Positions 1-8,076 of a stretch of 29,101 nucleotides of DNA are shown piece after piece; positions within the stretch are counted from its first letter, which is position 1; every line of letters starts with the position of its first letter. The notes below the pieces were generated by a model. The model made no database searches, was not told where the DNA came from, and saw only the letters and a list, made by a program, of their open reading frames with translations. Origin of the DNA: Embleya sp040605455 (GTDB taxonomy: Bacteria; Actinomycetota; Actinomycetes; Streptomycetales; Streptomycetaceae); assembly GCF_040605455.1 (NCBI RefSeq), contig NZ_JBEXCV010000116.1, positions 1-29,101 on the forward strand, written 5' to 3'. The position numbers were made by a program, and so were the translations under genes.

Positions 1-812
1 GCCGCCCCGAGCCGCAGCGTCCGCAGCGCCGCCCGGCCGGCCCGGCCGCGGGCGTCCAGCGCCGGAGCCAGGTCCGCCTGCGCCCCGAGCGCGAACTCGA
101 CGGCGGCACTCGCGCCTTCGTGCCCGACCATGGCGCCGGTGAGCCGATGGGCGGCCCGGGCCAGGACCACCACGTCGGCGCTGCGGCCGGCCGAGGTGAC
201 CGCCCGGTCCGCCGCGCGCCAGGCCAGGTCCGTCTCGCCGTACACGTGCGCGACGGCGGAGGCCAGGCCGAGTGCGGCGGAACGCACGGCGGCCGACGCG
301 AGCGCCGCTCCTCCGGTGCTCGCGTCGGGCCCGCCCGCCGACACCGTCGCACCCGTGTTCGCCCTCGCGGTCACTCCCCCGCCGGCGCCCGTGGTGGCCT
401 CCAGCACCGACGACACCACGCGGTCCAGGCACCCGTAGTCCGCCGCGGCGTACGCGATACACCCGTAGGTCAACTCCCGCCGCAGCACCCCCAGGTCGGC
501 CGGGACGGCGCCCGCCCCAACCGCGAGCGTCGTGTCGGCCCGGCGCAGCGCCGCCCGTACCGCCGCGAGCGGATCGTGGTCGTGCTGCTCCCGGTTGTGC
601 TCGGCGGGCAGCAGTCGATCGATCCCGATGTGCAGGACGAGCGCGGCCTTGGCGAGTACCGACAGGCGCGGGTCGGCCTGTCGATGGCCGGCCTCCACGT
701 CCTCGACCCAGCGCACGGATCGGCTCATCAGGCGGGCGAATTCCGCCTGGGTCAGGCCGCGACGCGCGCGCCAGTAGGCGATTCGCCGGCCGATCCCGGG
801 CGCCTTGTGCAT
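1..812 (-). CDS. XRE-family helix-turn-helix regulator (partial, 3' end outside window)
   Basis: The frame starts at the ATG read from 812 down to 810 and runs off the left edge after about 270 codons. An AAAGGAG ribosome site lies just upstream (about 823-829). The N-terminus (MHKAPGIGRRIAYWRARRGL, then TQAEFARLMSRSVRWVEDVE) is a typical XRE/Cro helix-turn-helix at about residues 7-60: the recognition helix region is followed by the WVEDVEAG turn seen in streptomycete regulators. The rest is an alanine-rich, probably helical C-terminal part with no motif I recognise; in this family it is often a TPR-like ligand or partner domain. It is transcribed divergently from the conservon, and a perfect inverted repeat sits between the two starts. 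Specific role and ligand are unknown. Confidence 0.8.
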   Translation of the reverse strand, partial: MHKAPGIGRRIAYWRARRGLTQAEFARLMSRSVRWVEDVEAGHRQADPRLSVLAKAALVLHIGIDRLLPAEHNREQHDHDPLAAVRAALRRADTTLAVGAGAVPADLGVLRRELTYGCIAYAAADYGCLDRVVSSVLEATTGAGGGVTARANTGATVSAGGPDASTGGAALASAAVRSAALGLASAVAHVYGETDLAWRAADRAVTSAGRSADVVVLARAAHRLTGAMVGHEGASAAVEFALGAQADLAPALDARGRAGRAALRTLRLGA

Positions 813-849
813 GTGGGGCCGCTCCTTTGGGTATTGCCGAGTGTGCACC

Positions 850-866
850 CGGTGACCGAGTCACCG
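850..866. promoter_or_regulatory. Inverted repeat, candidate operator between XRE gene and conservon
   Basis: Arms CGGTGAC and GTCACCG flank the 3-base spacer CGA, giving a 17-bp perfect dyad. It lies 38 bp upstream of the XRE start codon and about 157 bp upstream of cvnA. Dyads of this size are usual sites for dimeric helix-turn-helix proteins, so autoregulation by the XRE protein is plausible. The dyad is seen; the binding is inferred. Confidence 0.4.
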
Positions 867-1022
867 AGCGCCGCCGCACGTTCGTCGTTGTGTGCCGTTT
901 GTGCCGCACGGGCGGGAAGTTCCCCACGCACGCTGCGTGGATTCTGTCGGGTGCCTCGCCGGTACCTTCGGCCGGGTCGCGGCAACCGCATTTCGGGCCG
1001 GGTTGCCCTTGCGGGAGAGTCG

Positions 1023-3608
1023 ATGAGAAAACTGATGCGTGTCCCCGGGGTCGGTCGAACCCGAGCGGCTCGCTCGCGGCCGGGTCGTACGCTGTCCATC
1101 CGAACCCTGCTGGTGTTGCTGACCGTGGTGCCCTCGGTGGCCATGGTCGCCCTGTGGGGCATCGCCACCTACCGTCTGGTCGACCACGCGAGGAGCCTGG
1201 ACAACGAGGTCTCGGTTGCCGAGCGGGCCGGTACCCCCAGTTACAACGCGATGGTGAACCTCCAACTGGAGCGGCGGCTGACCGCGGCGTGGATGGCCAA
1301 GGCGTCGCCGGCGACGACCGAGGCGCTGCGGGCACAGCGGGTCAAGACCGACGACGCCGTACGGTCGTTCGTCGCCTTCGCCGACAGCGATGCGCGGGAG
1401 ACGCCGGGGTACGTGGTGCGCCGGGCCCACGAGGTGGCGCCGCAGTTGGCCCAACTCGCCGACGTCCGCCGCCAGGTGGACGCGACCGGCGCGACCGGGC
1501 GGGATCGTTGGTTGGGCTACTACACGAAGCAGGTCGCCAACCAGATCTCCATGGTCCAGGCGCTGGCCGAGACCTCGGACACCGATGTCACCTTCGCCGG
1601 TCAGTTCCTGGTCATCCAGTTCCGCGCCGGGGAGGCGCTGGCGCAGGAGGACGTGACGGTCTCGTTCGCGCAGCCCGGCGGTCGATTGACCCAGCCGGAC
1701 TTCGCCGCGTTCGTCCAGAACGTGGGCGTTCGTCGACACACTCTCGAGGACGAGGTCGAGCCGTTCCTGCCCGCCGGACTGCGTCCCACGTACCTGGGGC
1801 TGACCGAAAGCCCGGCCTGGCGTGAACTGATCGCGATGGAGGACGCGATCATCGCGGCGGTCGACGCTCCCCGGGATCAGCGCACCGCGGCCGGATCCGG
1901 GATCGCCCTGCCGACCGAGCTGGCGAAGTGGCGTGAGACGCTCGACCAGCTCATGCTGCCCAACTCGGCCTTCGACTTCGCCCGGGTGGATCAGGTCTTC
2001 GCGGCGGGTGACGAGGCGACCTCGGACACGTGGAACCAGGTGTATCTGCTGAGCGCGATCGGCCTGGGCTTCGTGCTGATCGGCGCCCTGCTGTGTTGGC
2101 GGGTGACCCGCTCCGTGCGGCTGCGGTTGTCCCGGCTGCGCGACGCGACGGTGGAACTGGGCTCGCGGCGCCTGCCGGTGATCATCGACCGGTTGCAGCG
2201 CGGCGAGCGGGTGGACCTCGCGGTCGAGGCGCCGGACGTGCCGGCGAGCGGGGACGAGATCGGCCAGGTGGCCTCGGCGTTCAACGCCACCCAGCGCGCC
2301 GCGCTGGATGGCGCGGTGCAACTGGCTCGCCAGCGCGAGGGCTTCGCGAAGGTGTTCGTCAACACGGCGTTGCGCACCCAGTCCCTGGTGAACCGTCAGA
2401 TCGGTGAGCTGGATGCGATGGAGCGCCGCCATCAGGACCCCGAGTTGCTGCGCGAGTTGTTCACCATCGACCACCTGGCCACCCGCCTGCGCCGATATGA
2501 GGAGAACCTCGTCGTGCTCACCGGCAACCGGCCGGGTCGGCGCTGGAGTCGCCCGGTACGCATCGTCGACGTGGTGCGTGGCGCGGTCGGCGAGGTGGAG
2601 GACTATCACCGGATCGAGGTGTATTCCGACCGCGACCTGCAACTGTCCGGGCCGGCCGTGGGTGGGTTGATCCACCTGCTGGCCGAACTGGTGGAGAACG
2701 CGACGACATTCTCGCCGCCGGACACGCCCGTGCACGTCCGGGCGGTCTCGGTGGCCAAGGGCCTCGCGATCGAGATCGAGGACCGCGGCCTGGGCATGTC
2801 GACGGACGAGTACGAGGCGGCCAACCGGCAGTTGGCCGTCCCGGTCAGTTTCGATGTGATCGCGCTCGCCGAGGACGTGCGGATGGGCCTGTTCGTGGTC
2901 GCCCAACTCGCCGATCGGCTCGGGGTGGAGGTGACGCTGCGGCCGTCACCCTACGGCGGCACGCTGGCGATCGTGTTCCTTCCCGAGGAGCTGATCACCC
3001 GGAGTTCGGGCACGTCCGGTGAACCGGACCGGACCGCGGGCCCGTTCGAGCACGCGCTCGCTTCGGACTCGGAGCCGGCATCGGAAACGAAATCGGCGCC
3101 GGCATCGCAGTCCGCGGCCGAGTCCGAACCCGCCGCGGCGGCCGGGTCCGGGCACCCGTCCGAAGGCGACGTCGAGTCGCGCTCGCCGGACCGGCAGCAC
3201 CCCGAGCCGGTGGTGCGATCGCTGGATCGGGTCCCCGTCGCGCCCGAACCCGCCCGGCCCGCGACCCCGGCGGCCGCCACCGCCAACGCCGAGGAAACCA
3301 CCTCCGACGGCCGACGAGCGCTGCCGCGTCGGGTGCGGCAGCGCAATCTGCCGATGCCGCTGCGTACCGAACCGGCTACCGGGAGCGAGAGCGACCCACG
3401 AACCGGGTCGAAGCCCTCCTCACCGCGCGAAGCTGCGGCTACCTTGTCCTCGTTCCGGTTCGCGAGCCAACGAGCACGCGAGGCATCCGAACCGAGCGCG
3501 GCCGGCGACGAGTCCGCGATCGAGACCGAACCCGGAACCGGGAGCGAGCCCGCACCGGGCCCGGACCCCGCCGCCGGAAGCACCACGCACCCTGGGGAAC
3601 CGTCATGA
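1023..3608 (+). CDS. cvnA: CvnA-type sensor histidine kinase (conservon)
   Basis: 861-aa membrane sensor kinase of the streptomycete conservon type. The open frame extends upstream, but the ATG at 1023 is preceded by GGGAGAG and followed by a basic stretch and a first membrane helix (about residues 24-52). A long extracytoplasmic helical region (about 55-335) resembles the nitrate/nitrite-sensing (NIT) domain. A second membrane helix (about 340-358) and a HAMP-like linker follow. The kinase core has a dimerisation segment (about 440-500, with DHLATRLRR), an N-box ELVENATTFSPP (N559) and glycine boxes EDRGLGMS and PSPYGGTLAIVFLP. The last 200 residues are a Ser/Pro/Glu-rich tail, probably disordered. 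No partner response regulator is visible; in conservons the partners are CvnB-D, which follow with overlapping ends. Signal sensed is unknown. Confidence 0.88.
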   Translation: MRKLMRVPGVGRTRAARSRPGRTLSIRTLLVLLTVVPSVAMVALWGIATYRLVDHARSLDNEVSVAERAGTPSYNAMVNLQLERRLTAAWMAKASPATTEALRAQRVKTDDAVRSFVAFADSDARETPGYVVRRAHEVAPQLAQLADVRRQVDATGATGRDRWLGYYTKQVANQISMVQALAETSDTDVTFAGQFLVIQFRAGEALAQEDVTVSFAQPGGRLTQPDFAAFVQNVGVRRHTLEDEVEPFLPAGLRPTYLGLTESPAWRELIAMEDAIIAAVDAPRDQRTAAGSGIALPTELAKWRETLDQLMLPNSAFDFARVDQVFAAGDEATSDTWNQVYLLSAIGLGFVLIGALLCWRVTRSVRLRLSRLRDATVELGSRRLPVIIDRLQRGERVDLAVEAPDVPASGDEIGQVASAFNATQRAALDGAVQLARQREGFAKVFVNTALRTQSLVNRQIGELDAMERRHQDPELLRELFTIDHLATRLRRYEENLVVLTGNRPGRRWSRPVRIVDVVRGAVGEVEDYHRIEVYSDRDLQLSGPAVGGLIHLLAELVENATTFSPPDTPVHVRAVSVAKGLAIEIEDRGLGMSTDEYEAANRQLAVPVSFDVIALAEDVRMGLFVVAQLADRLGVEVTLRPSPYGGTLAIVFLPEELITRSSGTSGEPDRTAGPFEHALASDSEPASETKSAPASQSAAESEPAAAAGSGHPSEGDVESRSPDRQHPEPVVRSLDRVPVAPEPARPATPAAATANAEETTSDGRRALPRRVRQRNLPMPLRTEPATGSESDPRTGSKPSSPREAAATLSSFRFASQRAREASEPSAAGDESAIETEPGTGSEPAPGPDPAAGSTTHPGEPS

Positions 3609-4063
3609 CGAACACGCACGATCTCGCCGGCGGCACGACCACCACCGCAACCGACAGTCGCCTGGACTGGTTGTTGACCGACCTGGTCAAGCGCGTTCAT
3701 CAGACCCGGCACGCGATCGTGCTGTCCGAGGACGGGCTGCTCATGAGCCGGTCCGAGACCATCCCGCGCGACGACGCCGAGCAGTTGGCCGCCGCGGCGG
3801 CCGGGTTGCAGAGTCTGGCGCGCAGTATCGGGCGGGGTTTCGCGGGCGGTTCGGTGCGCCAGACGCTGGTGGAGATGGACGACGCCTTCCTCTTCCTCAC
3901 CGCCGCGGGCAAGGGCGCACATCTGGCCGTGCTGGCCGAACAGAGCGCGGACGTGGGGGTGGTCGCATTCGAAATGAACATGTTGGTGAAGAAGGTCGGC
4001 GAGTACCTCGGGACGCGGCCACGCGGTGGTGATGCCGGCGATCCGGCGGGCGGTCGGGCATGA
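3605..4063 (+). CDS. cvnB: CvnB-type roadblock/LC7 domain protein
   Basis: 152 aa. The start ATG overlaps the cvnA stop in an ATGA, so translation is probably coupled. From about residue 18 (LDWLLTDLVKRVHQTRHAIV) to about 130 the sequence is a roadblock/LC7 fold, including the LSEDGLLMSRSETI strand region and a C-terminal MLVKKVGEYLG helix. Roadblock proteins act as small scaffolds or regulators of Ras-like GTPases; in conservons CvnB bridges the kinase and the GTPase CvnD in a membrane-proximal complex (family knowledge). Length fits the family. No unusual feature seen. Confidence 0.88.
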   Translation: MTNTHDLAGGTTTTATDSRLDWLLTDLVKRVHQTRHAIVLSEDGLLMSRSETIPRDDAEQLAAAAAGLQSLARSIGRGFAGGSVRQTLVEMDDAFLFLTAAGKGAHLAVLAEQSADVGVVAFEMNMLVKKVGEYLGTRPRGGDAGDPAGGRA

Positions 4064-4494
4064 CGTCCCGGTGGGAGCAGCCCTGGGACGAGGACGCCGG
4101 ACCGCTGGTGCGCCCGTACACGCTCACCCGCGGCCGGACCAAGGCCGTGCGCGACGCGGATCTGACCCTGATCACGCTGGTCACCACGGTCGCGCCGGAC
4201 GAGCCCACGGGCCGCAACCAGGCGGCGGAGGATCCGTCCTCGGCCGCGCGTCGCAAGGCTCGGGACGGGCGCGGCCGGCAGCCCGAGCATCAACAGATCC
4301 TGGAACTGTGCCGGGAGCCGCAGGCGGTCGCCGAGGTGGCCGCGCTGATCGACCTCCCGGTGAGCATCACCAAGGTGCTCGTCGACGACCTGCTCCGCGA
4401 CGGCCTGGTAACCGTGCGCGCCCCGCTGGCCCTGGCCCGAACCCCCGATCCCGCCCTGTTGAAGAAGGTACGTGATGGTCTCCTTCGGCTCTGA
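4060..4494 (+). CDS. cvnC: CvnC-type DUF742 protein
   Basis: 144 aa. It overlaps cvnB by an ATGA, the same coupling as between cvnA and cvnB. The N-terminus has the DUF742 hallmark (about residues 14-35, RPYTLTRGRTKAV). The C-terminal half (about 75-140), with EHQQILELCREPQAVAEVAA and VLVDDLLRDGLVTVRAP, reads as a winged-helix-like domain. DUF742 proteins are constant members of conservons and are thought to associate with CvnA and CvnD; the biochemical role is unclear. The 3' end overlaps the start of cvnD by about 20 bases. Confidence 0.87.
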   Translation: MTSRWEQPWDEDAGPLVRPYTLTRGRTKAVRDADLTLITLVTTVAPDEPTGRNQAAEDPSSAARRKARDGRGRQPEHQQILELCREPQAVAEVAALIDLPVSITKVLVDDLLRDGLVTVRAPLALARTPDPALLKKVRDGLLRL

Positions 4495-5092
4495 CCGGCT
4501 GCCCGAGCATGCGGCGGCGGTCAAGATCCTGATCGCGGGCGGGTTCGGGGTCGGCAAGACCACCCTGGTCGGCACGGTCAGCGAAGTACCGCCGCTGCAC
4601 ACCGAGGAAGTGATGACCGAGGTCGGCGTGGGCGTGGACGACCTCGCGGGAATCGAGGGCAAGTCGCGCACCACGGTCGCGCTCGACTTCGGTCGGATCA
4701 CGCTGTCCGAGGACCTGGTCCTGTACCTGTTCGGCGCGCCCGGCCAGGAGCGGTTCTGGTCGTTGTGGGACGACCTGGCGATCGGCACGCTGGGGGCGAT
4801 CGTGCTGGTGGACACCCGACGTCTGGAGGCCGGCTTCGGCAGCATCGACTTCTTCGAGCGCCGGGGCATCCCGTTCGTGGTCGCGATCAACCGCTTCGAC
4901 GCGGCGGTGGAGTACACGGTCGAGGAGGTGCGCGAGGCCCTCGACCTCGGCCCGGACGTGCCGCTCCTGCCGTGCGACGTGCGCGTGCGCTCTTCGGCGC
5001 GGGATGTGCTGTTGGCGCTGGTCGAGCACCTGATGGCCGAGCCCTCGCCGGCAAACGCCGGACGGGCCGAGTTCACCCCGTCCGGCGTCTGA
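4475..5092 (+). CDS. cvnD: CvnD-type small GTPase-like protein
   Basis: 205 aa from the ATG at 4475, with AGAAGG about 6 bases upstream; a GTG at 4472 is an equally in-frame alternative. The P-loop GGFGVGKTT lies near residue 22. The switch/G3 region reads LFGAPGQERF, with Gly-Gln-Glu as in Ras-like GTPases but APGQ instead of the classical DxxGQ. The G4 motif is NRFD (AINRFD) rather than NKxD, both usual for the CvnD/MglA-like group. It completes the kinase-roadblock-DUF742-GTPase set, which is thought to work as a prokaryotic G-protein-coupled-like complex at the membrane. The gene ends just before a strong hairpin. No cytochrome P450 gene follows, unlike in some conservons. Confidence 0.88.
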   Translation: MVSFGSDRLPEHAAAVKILIAGGFGVGKTTLVGTVSEVPPLHTEEVMTEVGVGVDDLAGIEGKSRTTVALDFGRITLSEDLVLYLFGAPGQERFWSLWDDLAIGTLGAIVLVDTRRLEAGFGSIDFFERRGIPFVVAINRFDAAVEYTVEEVREALDLGPDVPLLPCDVRVRSSARDVLLALVEHLMAEPSPANAGRAEFTPSGV

Positions 5093-5095
5093 GGA

Positions 5096-5122
5096 CGAGC
5101 GGGCCGCAGGCCGGCCCGCTCG
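5096..5122. terminator. Hairpin between convergent cvnD and geosmin synthase
   Basis: A 10-bp GC-rich stem, CGAGCGGGCC with GGCCCGCTCG, closes a 7-base loop. It begins 3 bases after the cvnD stop and ends 7 bases before the geosmin synthase stop. Position and symmetry suit a bidirectional terminator. No clear T-run is present on either strand, as is common for actinomycete terminators. Confidence 0.6.
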
Positions 5123-5129
5123 CCATACG

Positions 5130-7433
5130 TCACCGCAGCGCGATCCCCGCGCGCACGCCGGCCAACCGGGCGGCCGAGGTGCCGAGCCCGCGCGGCCCGT
5201 ACCTCATCCGGGGTACCGACAACGACTCGGCCCCGACCCGCGCCGCGGGCATGTGCGCGGGCCCGCCTGCGGCCACCTGCCAGGGAAACGGCACCAGCGG
5301 CTTCGGCTCCGCGTAGCGATCGCAGTCCTGGTGCCATTTCAGGATCGCCGCGTTCCAGTCGCCGAGCGCCAACGCATACCCGTCCAGTGCCGCCCTGGCC
5401 ACCGGGTCCAGGGCCAAGTCGTCGTACATCGCCGGCAGTTCCACGGCGACCACCCGCTCGAACTCACGCATCCTGGAGGTCATCAGGTCGTTCACGATCA
5501 CCAGTGACTGGGCGAGGTCGCAACCGAAGAAGTTCTGCACCACCAGCAACAGGTTGTGCAACTCCCCCTCGACCTCGATCTCCTTGCGGTAGGAGAACAC
5601 GTCGTTGATCATCCAGCCGAAGTCGGCGGCCGAGTTCTCCATCGCCTGCACGGCGCGCGAGCGATACGCCTGGTCCGGCACCACCTCGCCGTGGGAGAGC
5701 CGGGACAGGCTCTTGGTCAGGTCGGAGCCGAACGTGCGGCGGCGCATCTCGATGTAGTCGACCGGGTCCGGGATGCGATTGAGTGCCATGTTGGCCAGCT
5801 CCCACAGCCAACTGTCCATCATTTCCTCGATGGTGCGCCTGAACCGGCGGCGCGACGCGGGCGGCATCGGCCCGGCGGTGCGCGTCCAAAGGTCCACCAG
5901 CGAGCGCTCGATCGCGTCCGTCGGCACGGGTGCAGGCTCGCCGTCGATCGGCATCAGCGTCTTGAGCCGCTCGGTGTACGCCTTCGCGCCGGCCTGGTCG
6001 AGCGAACGCCCGAACACGATCGGGTAATAGTCGTCGCCGTAGGTGCCCCAAGCCAACCACGCGGAGGCGACGTCGAGTTGCTCAAGCGTCACCTCCGGTG
6101 CGATGCCCGCCGCGCACAGCGGCAGGTCGAAGCCGCGCAACGCCTGCTCGTCCCAGATGCCCTCGCGGGTGATGCCCATCCGCGCGGCCCACTCGACGAG
6201 GTTCTCCCGCGAGGTGTCCAGGTGTCGGTTCAGTCGTGGTGCGAACGGTAGGTAGAAGTCGGGGATGTCGTACGGCTCGACCGGCTGGAACGGCACGTGC
6301 GTGAACGCGCGCAGCCCGTTGTGCAACCCGGCCACCAGTCCCGGCAGCATCCGCGCGGCGGAGGTGCCCAGCCCCTGCGGTCCGGCCAGGACCCCGGTCA
6401 CCGTCGGCACCGCGGGCCCACCGGTCGAACCGACGTCGGCGCCGGCCCCGTTCATGTATCGGCTGGAGCGCATGTGCCACTCGTGGCCGCCGGACTGCCA
6501 GTCCTGGAGACCCTTGACGTAGGCCATCACGTCCAGGCAGGACTGCGGATCCAGGCCGTGTTCGAGGAACAGCGGCGGGAGTTCGGTGAACGTGGTGTGC
6601 TCGAACTGATGCAGGCGCGAGGTGAGCAGTTCGTTGACCGCCTCGGCCGCCTCCTGTGTGGTGCAGCCGAGGAACTTCTCGAAGACCAGGATCGCGTTCG
6701 CGTTCTCGCCCTCGTTCTCCACCTCGCGCTGGTACGAGAACAGGTCGTTGCGCAGGTGCACCCCGTCGGCGAAGGTGTCCTTGAGCACCCGCAGCGGCCG
6801 CGAGGCGGCGATCACGGCGGGCACCTCGGCGTTCGCCGCGTACTCCACCAGGTTGGCCGACCACGGCGCGCCGCCGACCTTGCGGCGCATCTCGATGTAC
6901 TCGACGGGGTTGGCGATCCGGCCCTCGTTGATGTTGGCCAGTTCCCACATGGACTCCTCGAGCAGCGCCTGGGTGCTCTCGGCGAACCGCTCCCGCCAAT
7001 CCTGCGACATGCTCGGCACGGTTCGCGCCCACAGGTCGGCCAGGCCCTCCTCGACCTGATTGGTCGGCGCGGGGATCTCGGCGGTGGAATCGACCGGCAT
7101 GAAGGCGCGCAGGCGTTCCAGGTAGGCCTTGGCGCCGGCCATGTCGTGGGTGCGTTTGAAGATGTCCAGGAAGTGGTCGTCGAAGAAGAAGACCCACACG
7201 TACCAGTCGGTGACCAGGTCCAGTTGCGGCCCGGTGCAGTCGGGATGGGTGTACGCGCACAGCAGCGCGTAGTCGTGCGAGTCGAAGTCATGCTCGTCCC
7301 AGATGTTCGAGCCCTCGATCATCCGCATCCGGCGGGCCCAGGCTTTGGAATGCTCGCGCGCGCCCTCCAGGTGAGGGTTCAGTCGCGCGGGGTACGGCAC
7401 GTAGAACTGCGGGAGTTCGAAGGGTTGTGGCAT
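5130..7433 (-). CDS. geoA: Germacradienol/geosmin synthase
   Basis: 767-aa bifunctional terpene synthase that converts farnesyl diphosphate to germacradienol (N-terminal domain) and then to geosmin (C-terminal domain). The ATG at 7433 has AAAGGGG upstream and gives the family N-terminus MPQPFELPQFYVPYPARLNP. The N-domain has Asp-rich motif DDHFLD (85-90) and the metal-binding NDLFSYQRE (N229, S233, E237). The C-domain starts again with FYLPFAPRLNRH and has DDYYP (467-471) and NDVFSYRKE (N610, S614, E618). Both metal triads are intact, so the enzyme should be active. Length is slightly above the roughly 726 aa of the S. coelicolor enzyme (recalled from family knowledge); a linker of about 60 residues near 325-385 may account for part of this. 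The gene stands alone, convergent with the conservon. Confidence 0.96.
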   Translation of the reverse strand: MPQPFELPQFYVPYPARLNPHLEGAREHSKAWARRMRMIEGSNIWDEHDFDSHDYALLCAYTHPDCTGPQLDLVTDWYVWVFFFDDHFLDIFKRTHDMAGAKAYLERLRAFMPVDSTAEIPAPTNQVEEGLADLWARTVPSMSQDWRERFAESTQALLEESMWELANINEGRIANPVEYIEMRRKVGGAPWSANLVEYAANAEVPAVIAASRPLRVLKDTFADGVHLRNDLFSYQREVENEGENANAILVFEKFLGCTTQEAAEAVNELLTSRLHQFEHTTFTELPPLFLEHGLDPQSCLDVMAYVKGLQDWQSGGHEWHMRSSRYMNGAGADVGSTGGPAVPTVTGVLAGPQGLGTSAARMLPGLVAGLHNGLRAFTHVPFQPVEPYDIPDFYLPFAPRLNRHLDTSRENLVEWAARMGITREGIWDEQALRGFDLPLCAAGIAPEVTLEQLDVASAWLAWGTYGDDYYPIVFGRSLDQAGAKAYTERLKTLMPIDGEPAPVPTDAIERSLVDLWTRTAGPMPPASRRRFRRTIEEMMDSWLWELANMALNRIPDPVDYIEMRRRTFGSDLTKSLSRLSHGEVVPDQAYRSRAVQAMENSAADFGWMINDVFSYRKEIEVEGELHNLLLVVQNFFGCDLAQSLVIVNDLMTSRMREFERVVAVELPAMYDDLALDPVARAALDGYALALGDWNAAILKWHQDCDRYAEPKPLVPFPWQVAAGGPAHMPAARVGAESLSVPRMRYGPRGLGTSAARLAGVRAGIALR

Positions 7434-7638
7434 CGGTGCGCCCCTTTCGCCAGGGCACACGCTAGGTCGCGCGAACCCGCCGGAGCGGGCGACGAATCGG
7501 TTCTCGCTCGATCTGGTGAAACAGGTCGCCGCAGGCTTAACGATCTTGTTCGGCGGCCATGTGGACGAGCGCGGCGACGAAGCGGTCCACCACGTCCGCA
7601 CTCGCCGGGTCCGGACGTCGCGGGTGAGGATGGGCGCC

Positions 7639-8076
7639 ATGACGACATCGAATCGCCTGACCCACATCCCGGCGCCCGACGGCGTGCGACCGGGCAACGG
7701 CTACACCAACGTGGTCACCGGCACCGGCCGGCTGGTCGCGGTCTCCGGGCAGGTCGCCTTCGACGAGGACGGCAACCTGATCGGCAAGGGCGACCCGGGC
7801 GCACAGGCCCGACAGGTGTTCGAGAACCTGCGGCGCTGCCTGGCAGCGGCGGGTGCGACCTTCGACGACGTGATCAAGCTGACCTACTTCCTCACCGATG
7901 TCGGGCATCTGCCCGCGGTGCGCACGGCCCGCGACGAGTTCATCGACATGACCCGCCCGCCTGCCGGTTCCGCGGTCCAGGTGAGTGCCCTGTTCCTGCC
8001 CGATCTGCTCCTGGAGGTCGAGGCGTTCGCGCTGGTCGACGACACGAACGAGGACACGAACGGGGCCGTCGCATGA
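7639..8076 (+). CDS. Rid-family (YjgF/YER057c/UK114) protein lacking the catalytic arginine
   Basis: 145 aa from the ATG at 7639 (GAGGA about 8 bases upstream); an in-frame ATG at 7630 is less well placed. The fold signature is clear: LVAVSGQVAFDEDGNLIGKG, then the helix VFENLRRCLAAAGATFDDVI and the C-terminal strand LFLPDLLLEVEAFALV. RidA enzymes hydrolyse enamine/imine intermediates from PLP enzymes and need an arginine in a PARS-like motif near the end. Here the equivalent reads PAGSAVQV, so the arginine is a glycine. That suggests a Rid subgroup without imine deaminase activity, or with another role. It overlaps the next frame by an ATGA, so the two were probably co-translated. Confidence 0.85.
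   Translation: MTTSNRLTHIPAPDGVRPGNGYTNVVTGTGRLVAVSGQVAFDEDGNLIGKGDPGAQARQVFENLRRCLAAAGATFDDVIKLTYFLTDVGHLPAVRTARDEFIDMTRPPAGSAVQVSALFLPDLLLEVEAFALVDDTNEDTNGAVA

Noticed and set aside
120..1022. Upstream in-frame extension of the sensor kinase gene
   Set aside because: It lies antisense to the XRE gene, is Arg/Gly-rich out-of-frame translation, and ATG 1023 has a good ribosome site followed by a membrane helix.
861..2906. Long minus-strand open frame opposite cvnA
   Set aside because: Composition is His/Gln/Arg-rich with no domain; it is a shadow of GC-rich coding DNA on the other strand.
3700..5337. Minus-strand open frame across cvnB-cvnD
   Set aside because: Antisense shadow of three well-supported genes.
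7434..7697. N-terminal extension of geosmin synthase
   Set aside because: The known family N-terminus begins at ATG 7433 with a ribosome site; the extension has no similarity to the family.
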